A stretch of 31,875 bases of DNA from the NCBI GenBank assembly GCA_021604585.1, contig BQJG01000042.1, positions 1 through 31,875 of the forward strand, given 5' to 3'. The notes beneath the pieces were generated by a model that ran no database searches, was not told the DNA's origin, and worked only from the letters and a program-made list of their open reading frames with translations. A program made the translations under genes and the position numbers. This stretch comes from Hyphococcus sp. (GTDB lineage Bacteria; Pseudomonadota; Alphaproteobacteria; Caulobacterales; Parvularculaceae). Of the stretch, positions 15,107 to 22,990 are shown piece after piece (positions within the stretch are counted from its first letter, which is position 1; each line of letters opens with the position of its first letter).

Positions 15107-15666
15107 GCGACAGCCTCGTTGGCCGCAGCCTTGATTAGCCGCAAAGGCGCGTTCGCCTTTGTCATCACGCGGATTCCGAAATAAGCCGCCATTAACAACC
15201 CCGCCATCGCCTCACGGCGTTGCAGGTCTTCAGCATAGGGGTGTGATTGGGCAAGCGTTTTGCGAAATTTTTTTTCAACCCGCTTTAGCGAAGCGCTGAC
15301 GAGCGTCTTCGTTTTTTCATCCAGCTGCGCCTGATCCGTCGCAGCGTTGCAGAGAAAGCATCCCGATCTGTCGCCCTTTTCCGCAAGCGCAATCAGGCCG
15401 TCAAAAAGCGAAGCAAATCGCTGCTTGGCGCTACCGGGACCAGACAGCACCGCATCCGCATGCGCCAGCTCCTCTCCTACATACCGCGACAACGCGGCGA
15501 GATATATTGAACGCTTGTCCGGAAACAGCCTGTAAAGGCTCTGTTTATTCAGGCCGGTCGCTGTTTCGATCGCCTGCATGGAGGCGCCTTCGAATCCATT
15601 ACGCCAGAATACTGACATGACGCTGGCGAGCGCTTCTTCTGCATCGAAAGTTCTGGGGCGCGCCAT
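15097..15666 (-). CDS. TetR/AcrR-family transcriptional regulator
   Basis: A 189-residue regulator. The N-terminal helix-turn-helix (about residues 10-55) reads FDAEEALASVMSVFWRNGFEG and then ATGLNKQSLYRLFPDKRSIY, typical of the family. The C-terminal ligand domain contains GCFLCNAATDQ, a pattern common in regulators related to those controlling reactive-electrophile response genes. It is transcribed divergently from the AhpD-like gene, so it probably represses that gene and itself. The inducer is unknown. Confidence 0.93.
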   Translation of the reverse strand: MARPRTFDAEEALASVMSVFWRNGFEGASMQAIETATGLNKQSLYRLFPDKRSIYLAALSRYVGEELAHADAVLSGPGSAKQRFASLFDGLIALAEKGDRSGCFLCNAATDQAQLDEKTKTLVSASLKRVEKKFRKTLAQSHPYAEDLQRREAMAGLLMAAYFGIRVMTKANAPLRLIKAAANEAVAKI

Positions 15667-15709
15667 TTGGGCCTCTCAAAAACGTGAATTTGGCGAGTGT
15701 TTCTAATTG

Positions 15710-15739
15710 TTGACCATTCAGTCCGTAATTACATATACA
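15710..15739 (+). promoter_or_regulatory. Promoter with possible TetR operator for the AhpD-like gene
   Basis: TTGACC (15710-15715), an 18-base spacer and TATACA (15734-15739) form a good promoter. GACCATTCAGTC (15712-15723), an imperfect dyad resembling many TetR-family sites, overlaps the -35. Binding there would block the AhpD-like gene, and perhaps the divergent regulator. Confidence 0.5.
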
Positions 15740-15825
15740 GAGCTGCGCAATCGCGCAAGATGAAAACAACAACGACCCTGGCCCATCCAACTGATGCGCG
15801 CCGGGGCGAAATTTGGAGAGACCCG

Positions 15826-16368
15826 ATGCCCCGCCTAACTCAACTTTCCGATGCGGATGCGTCCGCAGACGCCACCAACCTGTTTAAAGCCATCAAGTCC
15901 AAAGTCGGCATGGTGCCGAACCTTTATCGCGTCATGGCGCACGAGCCGGCCGTCCTGGCTGCTGCGCTCAATTTCAACGACACATTGTCGGAAGGCTCTT
16001 TTGAACAAACCACCCGTGAAGCCATAGCTCTGGCGGTCGCTGGCGCCAACAAATGTGACTACTGCGCCTCCGCCCACTCGGCGATTTCAAAAAACATGAA
16101 AGTCGACAACGCGGAAGTCATCGCACGATTGAAAGGCAAGTCAGCCGATCCAAAGCTCAATGCTGTTTTGCGTTTTGCTGTGGCAGTGGTGGAAAAGCGC
16201 GGTCTTGTTTCCAACGAAGATCTAGACGCCGCTCGCGCCGATGGTCTCACCCAGGCGGAGATTGTTGAAACAGTTGCAGTTACTGTCGCCAATATTTTGA
16301 CGAACTACATCAACCATGTTGCGCAGACCGATATCGACTTCCCCGTCGTGCATACGCAAGCCGCGTAA
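15826..16368 (+). CDS. Carboxymuconolactone decarboxylase / AhpD-like peroxidase-related protein
   Basis: A 180-residue protein of the AhpD-like fold. KSKVGMVPNLYRVMAHEP is the usual N-terminal module, and CDYCASAH (77-84) supplies the two cysteines and histidine of the alkylhydroperoxidase active site. Members reduce peroxides with an external thiol donor, or are uncharacterised. The ATG at 15826 has GGAGAG upstream. An earlier in-frame ATG at 15697 would place translation start upstream of the promoter described here, so it is unlikely. It is divergent from a TetR regulator and ends at a strong terminator, so it is a one-gene unit. Confidence 0.88.
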   Translation: MPRLTQLSDADASADATNLFKAIKSKVGMVPNLYRVMAHEPAVLAAALNFNDTLSEGSFEQTTREAIALAVAGANKCDYCASAHSAISKNMKVDNAEVIARLKGKSADPKLNAVLRFAVAVVEKRGLVSNEDLDAARADGLTQAEIVETVAVTVANILTNYINHVAQTDIDFPVVHTQAA

Positions 16369-16380
16369 CGCATGACGCGA

Positions 16381-16420
16381 AACGGCCGGGCCACCCCCGC
16401 GCCCGGCCGTTTTATTTTTT
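16381..16420 (+). terminator. Rho-independent terminator between the AhpD-like gene and glmM
   Basis: AACGGCCGGGC (16381-16391) and GCCCGGCCGTT (16401-16411) are perfect reverse complements around a nine-base loop, followed by a T-rich tail TTTATTTTTT. It ends the plus-strand gene. On the minus strand only a few T follow, so its effect on glmM is weaker. Confidence 0.92.
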
Positions 16421-16432
16421 CATATCGGATTG

Positions 16433-17800
16433 TTAAACAGCGGCTTCGACTGCTGAACAAATTTCATCGACGACAGATGTAACCAGCGCCGCATTTTCGC
16501 CTTCCGCCATGACGCGGATCAACGGCTCAGTCCCAGACTTGCGAATAACCAACCTGCCGGATTTGCCGAGTTTGTTCTCACCGGATTTAATCGACGCCTT
16601 GACGCCATCCGCTTCGAGCGGATCACCGCCTTTAAAACGAACATTGCGCAGCAACTGCGGATATGGCTCGAAACAACGGCAAATCTCACTGACTTTGCGC
16701 CCCTCGCCGACTACCACCGCCAGAACCTGCAACGCAGTTATCAGTCCATCGCCGGTCGTGCCGTAATCCGACAGCACCACATGGCCAGACGGCTCGCCGC
16801 CGATGTTCATGCCTTTGGCGCGCATTTCTTCGACAACATAACGGTCGCCAACCTTGGTGCGTTCGAGCTTCAGCCCCTCGCCAGCGAGAAATTTCTCAAG
16901 CCCGAGATTGGCCATAACCGTCGAAACAATGCCGCCGCCTTTTAAAGCGCCGTTTTTTTTCCAGGCCCTCGCGATCAGCGCTAATATCTGATCGCCATCT
17001 ACGATACGGCCTTTTTCGTCGCAAATAATGACGCGGTCAGCATCGCCATCAAGCGCAATTCCGATATCGGCGCGATATTCAAGGACAGCGGCTTGCAGCT
17101 TTTCCGGCGCCGTTGAGCCAACATTTTGGTTGATATTAAAACCGTCCGGCTCAACGCCAATCGCTTTTACTTCGGCGCCCAATTCCCACAGAACAGTCGG
17201 CGCAACCTTATATCCAGCGCCGTTTGCGCAATCGATGACAACCCTCACACCCTCCAAAGAGTGACGGCGGGGAAACGCCGCTTTAGCGAATTCGATGTAA
17301 CGCGCGCCCGCATCATCAACGCGCTTGACGCGCCCCAGATGAGCAGAGCCCGCACGGCCAGCCTCAGGCCCCTCTTTCATCAGCCGTTCGACTTCAATCT
17401 CGGTCTCATCTGAAAGCTTGAAGCCATCGGGGCCAAAAAATTTCACGCCATTGTCGTGATAAGGGTTGTGCGATGCTGAAATCATCACGCCAAGATCAGC
17501 GCGCAGCGACCTTGTCAGCATCGCCATAGCAGGCGTCGGCAACGGACCCAGCAGGAACACGTCCATGCCTGCCGCCGCAAAGCCTGCAGTCAGCGCCGGT
17601 TCGATCATGTAACCGGAAAGGCGGGTGTCTTTGCCGATCACGACGCGATGACGATGGGCGCCATTCTTGAACACGCGGCCAACAGCCATGCCGAGCCGCA
17701 ACATATTGTCAGGCGTCATTGCACCCGCATTCGCAAGGCCGCGAACGCCATCTGTGCCGAAAATTTCCCGTTTGCCGGTCATCTGATCGTCGCCCCGCAT
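16433..17800 (-). CDS. glmM: Phosphoglucosamine mutase
   Basis: GlmM converts glucosamine-6-phosphate to glucosamine-1-phosphate for peptidoglycan and lipopolysaccharide precursors. FGTDGVRG is at the N-terminus, ISASHNPYHDNG carries the phosphorylated serine (about 110 in this numbering), DGDADR binds the metal, GGEPSGH is the sugar-specificity loop and RKSGTEPLIRVM binds phosphate. Length is normal. Starts at 17800 (GGGAG nine bases upstream) and 17782 (MTGKREIFG, closer to the family start) are both possible. It is downstream of folP on the same strand with a hairpin between. Confidence 0.97.
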   Translation of the reverse strand: MRGDDQMTGKREIFGTDGVRGLANAGAMTPDNMLRLGMAVGRVFKNGAHRHRVVIGKDTRLSGYMIEPALTAGFAAAGMDVFLLGPLPTPAMAMLTRSLRADLGVMISASHNPYHDNGVKFFGPDGFKLSDETEIEVERLMKEGPEAGRAGSAHLGRVKRVDDAGARYIEFAKAAFPRRHSLEGVRVVIDCANGAGYKVAPTVLWELGAEVKAIGVEPDGFNINQNVGSTAPEKLQAAVLEYRADIGIALDGDADRVIICDEKGRIVDGDQILALIARAWKKNGALKGGGIVSTVMANLGLEKFLAGEGLKLERTKVGDRYVVEEMRAKGMNIGGEPSGHVVLSDYGTTGDGLITALQVLAVVVGEGRKVSEICRCFEPYPQLLRNVRFKGGDPLEADGVKASIKSGENKLGKSGRLVIRKSGTEPLIRVMAEGENAALVTSVVDEICSAVEAAV

Positions 17801-17823
17801 GGGCTGCCGCTCCCGTTAATGTC

Positions 17824-17845
17824 CGAGCCTATCACTGGAGGCTCG
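17824..17845 (-). repeat. Hairpin between folP and glmM
   Basis: CGAGCCT (17824-17830) and AGGCTCG (17839-17845) are perfect complements around an eight-base loop, in the 53-base gap between folP and glmM. No T-run follows on the minus strand. It may be an RNA-processing or stabilising stem within the operon rather than a terminator. Confidence 0.4.
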
Positions 17846-17853
17846 CCAATGCC

Positions 17854-18672
17854 TTAACGCCGCAAATCAGGATTTTCTATGGCGTCAGCGATATTTAGCG
17901 CCTGCCGGGTCGCGGAAACATCGTGAACGCGGAAAATACTGGCCCCGCGCCGGAGCCCCGCCAGCGCCGCCGCCAGTGAGCCGCCCAGCCGTCCGCCTGC
18001 CGGCCCCTCTCTGTCGAAGGCTGCGATAAAGCGCTTGCGGGAAGCCCCCAGCAGGATGGGACGGCCAAGCGCAGCAAAACGGTCGAGATTGGCGAGCAGG
18101 GCCAGATTATGCGCAACGGTTTTACCGAAACCGATGCCTGGATCGACGATGATCCGGTCCTGAGACACACCAGCGCGCACCGACGCCTCCATCCGGCCGG
18201 AGAGGTAAGCATAAACCTCTTCAACCACATCTTTATAGGTTGGGTTTTGCTGCATGGTTTTGGGGTCGCCCGCAGCATGCATTAGGACGATTTCGCATTT
18301 CAGCACGGCCGCCGTTTCGAGACTATCCTGCGCATATGTAAGCGCCGTCACATCATTCCAGATTGTCGCGCCGGCGGCGACTGCCTCGCGCGCAATTTGC
18401 GGCTTTCTGGTGTCGATGGAAATGCGAGCCTTACACTCAGCGCGCGCCAATCCTTCCATGACGGGCATCACCCGTGCGCGTTCTTCGCCCGCCGAAACAA
18501 CATCCGCTCCGGGACGTGTAGATTCCCCGCCAATGTCGAGAATATCGGCGCCCTCTTCAACGAGCTGCAGCGCATGCGCAACCGCCGCCGCCGAATCGAG
18601 ATATTTTCCGCCGTCGGAGAACGAATCGGGCGTCGCATTGACAACGCCCATGATCGCCCAGTCTTTAATCAC
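17854..18672 (-). CDS. folP: Dihydropteroate synthase
   Basis: FolP joins dihydropterin pyrophosphate to p-aminobenzoate in folate synthesis and is the sulfonamide target. The TIM-barrel signatures are MGVVNATPDSFSDGG (family usually has NVTPDSF), DIGGESTRPGA, ISIDTRK, IWNDVTAL, IIVDPGIGFGK and GASRKRFI, ending in RVHDV. I prefer the GTG at 18672, which has GGAAGGGG five bases upstream and leaves the usual short N-terminus. An ATG at 18753 would add 27 residues lacking family character. In many alphaproteobacteria folP follows ftsH and precedes glmM; here the link to ftsH is broken by two plus-strand genes. Confidence 0.96.
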   Translation of the reverse strand: MIKDWAIMGVVNATPDSFSDGGKYLDSAAAVAHALQLVEEGADILDIGGESTRPGADVVSAGEERARVMPVMEGLARAECKARISIDTRKPQIAREAVAAGATIWNDVTALTYAQDSLETAAVLKCEIVLMHAAGDPKTMQQNPTYKDVVEEVYAYLSGRMEASVRAGVSQDRIIVDPGIGFGKTVAHNLALLANLDRFAALGRPILLGASRKRFIAAFDREGPAGGRLGGSLAAALAGLRRGASIFRVHDVSATRQALNIADAIENPDLRR

Positions 18673-18799
18673 GCCGACCCCTTCCAAAGCGACACCCCGC
18701 TCAACTATGCACCCCCACACCCTTCGGTGCGGCGCATAAGGGCAACGCTTCATCTCGTTCGCCCTCTCTTCCTTATGCGCAAAGGCTTATGCTGGTGCA

Positions 18800-19630
18800 A
18801 TGGAAGTCAAATCGACGGCCGATTACACCGCGCCAATCCACGAGCTTGGCCAATATACCGCATGGATGCGCCGCGACGCCCAGCACGCGCCGATTGATCT
18901 CGTCTGGACCAGCATCGCCCCGCCCGCCAACCCCAAGCCGCATTGGATGCTTCCGCATGGAGAACCCAGCATTGCGATCCGCCGCAAACGCGACCGCAGC
19001 GGTGACATTTGCATGGTTGATCTAATGATTTGCGGTCCATTTTCGTATGGCGCCATTTACACGCCGGCGCCCACCGAAGAGTTGATCGGCGTCCGTCTCA
19101 AGCCGGAAACATCGGCAACCATATTTGGAATCGCACCAGGGGATTATCTGGATCAGGCGCCCGCCGAAGCGCCGCTTAAAATCAGACGCGCCTGTAGCCG
19201 TACGTTGAGCGTTGCACAGTCATTGTCTGTGCTGCAAGTCATCAACGCATTGTGCTTGGATCTGCTTGGCTTTGGACGGCAAGCACATGGCAATTGTTCG
19301 CCGGAACGCCGGGCGGCGGAACTTTTGCGCCAGTCTCATGGACGGATTCGCTGCGCTGACATTGCCGCTCAACTTGAAATTAGCGAACGGCATTTAAGGC
19401 GCCGCTTTCGCGATCATTTGGGGTGCTCGCCAAAGGCCTACGCCAACCAGCTGCGATTGACGGCGGCAGCGCTAACGGCGGAAAGGTCCGCAAAACCCGA
19501 CTGGGCGCGCATCGCCCTGCGCACAGGCTTTCACGATCAGCCGCATATGATCAACGCATTCCGGGAGTCTCTCAGCATGTCACCTTGCGAATTCCACCGC
19601 GCTAGGCGAGTCTTGTCTCAGCCCTCTTAA
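18800..19630 (+). CDS. AraC-family transcriptional regulator
   Basis: A 276-residue protein. The N-terminal half (about 1-160), with IHELGQYTAWMRRD, DLMICGPFSYGAIYT and LIGVRLKPETSATIFG, resembles the DUF6597-type sensor domain of AraC regulators. The C-terminal 90 residues contain two helix-turn-helix motifs, IRCADIAAQLEISERHLRRRF and WARIALRTGFHDQPHMINAFRES, ending in SPCEFHR. It probably activates the next gene, 92 bases downstream on the same strand. It begins divergently from folP with a short shared upstream region and no strong ribosome-binding site. Confidence 0.92.
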   Translation: MEVKSTADYTAPIHELGQYTAWMRRDAQHAPIDLVWTSIAPPANPKPHWMLPHGEPSIAIRRKRDRSGDICMVDLMICGPFSYGAIYTPAPTEELIGVRLKPETSATIFGIAPGDYLDQAPAEAPLKIRRACSRTLSVAQSLSVLQVINALCLDLLGFGRQAHGNCSPERRAAELLRQSHGRIRCADIAAQLEISERHLRRRFRDHLGCSPKAYANQLRLTAAALTAERSAKPDWARIALRTGFHDQPHMINAFRESLSMSPCEFHRARRVLSQPS

Positions 19631-19722
19631 ATGTCCGTTTTTTGCAAGACGCGTTCGCATAGTTCGCGCATGGTGCAAGTCCCCACCCACGGCGGGCAGC
19701 CCGCCCATGACCGGAGACTTCC

Positions 19723-20844
19723 ATGCGCATCGTCATTTTACCGCTTGTCCTGCTAGCCCCAATCGCCGCCAAGGCGCAGCCCGATTCAGTCCCCGAAACG
19801 CTGAACTTTGAAGGAAAAACCTGGCGCGTTGCGGCTCAAGAAGCGCGGGTTGAAACATATGATGGCCGTGAAACCCTTGTCTTGCGCGGCGGTCGGATCT
19901 GGCTTGACAACGTCACCTTCTCAGACGGTGTTATCGAATTCGACGCAGCCTATGACGAGGTGCAGGGATTTATCGGCCCCATGTGGCGGGCCGAAAATGA
20001 CACCCGCTTCGAGGAGATATATTTTCGCTCACATCTCAACAATAAACCAGATGCGGTTCAATATACGCCCGTCGAAAATGGAAACTCCGCCTGGCAAATT
20101 TTTTCAGACGGAAATGCGCTCGCGTCTGCTTCACAAGTTTATGATGGCTGGAACCATGCAAAAGTCGTCGTCAAAGGCGACAAGGTTGATTTCTTTTTAA
20201 ACAGCGCCACGCCATCGCTGCACATTCCGGATATGAAAACTGACATCAAACAGGGCGCCGCCGGGTTGAGGGTCTCGGGAAAGGTGACGGTTCGATTTTC
20301 CAACGTCGCTTTTCGCGCACTCAAAAACGGCGAAAAAACTGTCGGAGAAGCGAAGGAAGCCGCGCCGCTGCCCGGCGGCCTCATCAACGAATGGTCTGTC
20401 TCTTCGGTTTTTCCAGAAAGCGTTGTCGCCGAGCGACTCTCATTGTCCGGCACAGCCGTTGACGGGCTGACTTGGCAATCACTGGCCGTCGAGACCAATG
20501 GCATCGCAAACATATCAAGACTGCGCAATCGCCTGCCAGACGCCGATGGTACGGTCTTCATCAGACAGTCAATCACCTCAGACTCCGCGCAAATGAAAGA
20601 GCTTCGTTTTGGCTATTCCGATCGTGTCCGCATCTATCTGAACGGCAAACGGGTCTATTCCGGCGATGCTGGCTGGACCGCGCGAGACTATCGTTTTTTG
20701 GGAACCGTGGGCTTCTTCGACAGCGTCGGCCTAGACCTCAAACAAGGCGACAATGAATTGCTCGTCGCCATTTCCGAGACTTTTGGCGGGTGGGCCTGGG
20801 CCGGCGCCATAGAGGATCAAGAGGGAATTCAACTAGGCGATTAG
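19723..20844 (+). CDS. Secreted two-domain beta-sandwich protein, function unknown
   Basis: A 373-residue protein with a signal peptide of about 18 residues (ends AAKAQ). The first domain (about 20-210) has the concanavalin/LamG-like pattern seen in DUF1080-type glycoside-associated proteins: GRIWLDNVTFSDGVIEFD, FRSHLNNKPDAVQYTPVENG and WNHAKVVVKGDKVDFFLN. The second (about 220-373), with ELRFGYSDRVRIYLNGKRVYSG and LKQGDNELLVAISETFGGW, looks like a galactose-binding jelly roll. No catalytic residues are evident, so carbohydrate or cell-surface binding is the best guess. GGAG lies six bases before the ATG. It is paired with the AraC regulator. Confidence 0.8.
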   Translation: MRIVILPLVLLAPIAAKAQPDSVPETLNFEGKTWRVAAQEARVETYDGRETLVLRGGRIWLDNVTFSDGVIEFDAAYDEVQGFIGPMWRAENDTRFEEIYFRSHLNNKPDAVQYTPVENGNSAWQIFSDGNALASASQVYDGWNHAKVVVKGDKVDFFLNSATPSLHIPDMKTDIKQGAAGLRVSGKVTVRFSNVAFRALKNGEKTVGEAKEAAPLPGGLINEWSVSSVFPESVVAERLSLSGTAVDGLTWQSLAVETNGIANISRLRNRLPDADGTVFIRQSITSDSAQMKELRFGYSDRVRIYLNGKRVYSGDAGWTARDYRFLGTVGFFDSVGLDLKQGDNELLVAISETFGGWAWAGAIEDQEGIQLGD

Positions 20845-20922
20845 CGTCGAGACAATCTCCCGTTTCGCGTTCATCCGGCGCCCGCACTCAAACGCAAACG
20901 CCAAAAAAATTTGAAATCCGCC

Positions 20923-22860
20923 CTATGCCCCTTGCGGGCTGGGCTCCATGCCGCCAGTTCCATCGTCTTTTTTCTTCTTGCCGTCAGATGGGGCGCCGGC
21001 TGTCGGCACCGATGAGGGCGGCGTATGGTCTTTTGGATCAAGCGGGTCTTCGCGAACAATTTCGCCGCCATCGAGCAGCTTTTGAATTTCTTCGCCCGTC
21101 AGCGTTTCAAACTCCAGCAGCGCTTGTGAAATCTTTTCCCAATCATCGTGGCGTTCGGTCAGGATGCGCCGCGCCGCTTCATAACCTTCGGTCACGAAAC
21201 GTTTGATCTCGTCTTCAATAAGTTTGGCTGTATCGCCAGAAATCGCTTTGTTCCGTGAAATGCTCTGGCCAAGGAAGACTTCGCCTTCATCCTGAGCATA
21301 AGCGATAGGCCCAAGCTTTTCCGAGAGACCATATTGCGTGACCATCGCGCGGGCGAGACGGGTCGCCGTTTCAATATCGGAAGACGCGCCGGAGGTGACT
21401 TTGTCCTTGCCGAACTTCAGCTCTTCGGCAACGCGCCCGCCCATCGCCATGGCGATGCGGGAGGTCATTTGCTCCAGCGACATGGAATAGCGGTCGCGCT
21501 CGGGAAGGTACTGCACCATACCAAGCGCACGGCCGCGCGGAATGATCGTCGCCTTATGCACGGGATCGGACGCCGGCATGGAGATGCCCACCAATGCGTG
21601 CCCCGCCTCGTGATAGGCGGTCAGCATTTTCTCTTCGTCGGTCATCACCATGGAGCGGCGCTCAGCGCCCATCATGACCTTGTCCTTGGCGTCGTCGAAT
21701 TCTTTCGCCGTCACGAACCGCTTGCCGCGCCGCGCCGCTAAGAGCGCCGCCTCATTCACGAGATTGGCGAGATCGGCGCCGGAAAAGCCCGGCGTGCCGC
21801 GTGCGATGGTGCGAATATTAACGTCCGGCGCCAGCGGCACTTTCTTGGCGTGAACATTGAGAATTTTTTCGCGGCCCGTCACATCCGGGTTCGGCACGAC
21901 AACCTGACGGTCGAAACGGCCGGGGCGCAGCAAGGCCGGATCAAGAACATCCGGGCGGTTTGTGGCGGCGATCAGGATGATGCCTTCATTCGATTCAAAA
22001 CCGTCCATCTCAACCAGCAACTGGTTCAAAGTCTGTTCGCGCTCGTCATTGCCGCCGCCAAGACCGGCGCCGCGATGACGGCCAACCGCATCGATCTCGT
22101 CGATGAAGATAATGCAGGGCGCATTCTTTTTCGCCTGTTCGAACATATCGCGCACACGGCTTGCGCCGACGCCGACAAACATTTCCACGAAGTCCGAACC
22201 AGAGATCGTGAAGAAAGGCACGTTCGCTTCGCCGGCGATAGCGCGCGCCAGAAGCGTTTTACCTGTACCCGGAGGGCCGATGAGCAAAGCGCCTTTCGGA
22301 ATCTTTCCGCCGAGACGCTGGAATTTCATCGGGTCTTTCAGATACTCGACGATTTCCTCTAATTCTTCTTTGGCTTCATCGATGCCGGCGACATCATCAA
22401 AAGTGACGCGTCCCTGACGTTCGGTCAAAAGCTTCGCGCGCGATTTCCCAAAGCCCATGGCTTTGCCGCCGGCGCCTTGCATCTGGCGCATGATGAACAA
22501 AAAGAAGGCGAGGAAGATGAGCAGCGGTAGAATGTTGATCAGCAAAGACAGAAGAAGCGGAAGCTCTTCTTCTTTTACAATTTCTGTATTGACGCCGGCC
22601 GCGTTTAGTTTCTCGGCGGCGGCCGTCTGACCGTCTTCAGGGATAGTGGTGATGTAGTCGCCGCCCTCGCTCAGCTTACCCGTCACCTGGCCTTTCGCGA
22701 CCTCGGCGCTGGTGATGCTTCCCGCGTCGATACGGTCGACAAATTCCGAGTAGGTCAACTGGGTTGGCTGCGGTCCCGGCGTGTTGAATTCAAATAGCTG
22801 CAGCGCCACGACAAAAAAGACGATGACAAGACCCCAGATCAGAATATTGCGTCCGTTCAT
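20923..22860 (-). CDS. ftsH: ATP-dependent zinc metalloprotease FtsH
   Basis: FtsH is a membrane-anchored AAA+ protease hexamer that degrades unneeded membrane and regulatory proteins. The 645-residue protein has helices at about 5-23 and 101-124 flanking a periplasmic domain, Walker A GPPGTGKT (195-202), Walker B IIFIDE (250-255), the second region of homology ATNRPDVLDPALLRPGR (299-315), and the zinc-binding HEAGH (417-421). A glycine/lysine-rich C-terminal tail follows. GGAAAG upstream serves as ribosome-binding site. It lies 130 bases downstream of tilS. Confidence 0.98.
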   Translation of the reverse strand: MNGRNILIWGLVIVFFVVALQLFEFNTPGPQPTQLTYSEFVDRIDAGSITSAEVAKGQVTGKLSEGGDYITTIPEDGQTAAAEKLNAAGVNTEIVKEEELPLLLSLLINILPLLIFLAFFLFIMRQMQGAGGKAMGFGKSRAKLLTERQGRVTFDDVAGIDEAKEELEEIVEYLKDPMKFQRLGGKIPKGALLIGPPGTGKTLLARAIAGEANVPFFTISGSDFVEMFVGVGASRVRDMFEQAKKNAPCIIFIDEIDAVGRHRGAGLGGGNDEREQTLNQLLVEMDGFESNEGIILIAATNRPDVLDPALLRPGRFDRQVVVPNPDVTGREKILNVHAKKVPLAPDVNIRTIARGTPGFSGADLANLVNEAALLAARRGKRFVTAKEFDDAKDKVMMGAERRSMVMTDEEKMLTAYHEAGHALVGISMPASDPVHKATIIPRGRALGMVQYLPERDRYSMSLEQMTSRIAMAMGGRVAEELKFGKDKVTSGASSDIETATRLARAMVTQYGLSEKLGPIAYAQDEGEVFLGQSISRNKAISGDTAKLIEDEIKRFVTEGYEAARRILTERHDDWEKISQALLEFETLTGEEIQKLLDGGEIVREDPLDPKDHTPPSSVPTAGAPSDGKKKKDDGTGGMEPSPQGA

Positions 22861-22921
22861 TCGTACTATCTTTCCTCTTGGTCATGGCGCGCCAAACTCA
22901 CCGGAATGGCGCAATAAGATA

Positions 22922-22935
22922 AAGGCTATAGCCTT
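22922..22935. repeat. 14-bp perfect palindrome upstream of ftsH
   Basis: AAGGCTATAGCCTT is its own reverse complement and lies about 60 bases upstream of the ftsH start, between tilS and ftsH. A hairpin at the tilS end (GGCGCA/TGCGCC, near 22966-22980) lies further upstream. The palindrome may be a regulatory site for ftsH. Confidence 0.4.
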
Positions 22936-22990
22936 AGATAGGCGTTAAGAATTGCCAGCGCCATAATCTTCGGCGCAAATTGCGCCAATT

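Noticed and set aside
18620..18665. NATPDSF instead of NVTPDSF in FolP, considered as a resistance change
   Set aside because: The position tolerates small residues and no resistance context such as an integron is present.
19691..19706. GGCGGG/CCCGCC hairpin between the araC gene and the secreted protein gene as a terminator
   Set aside because: No T-run follows it, and the stem is short.
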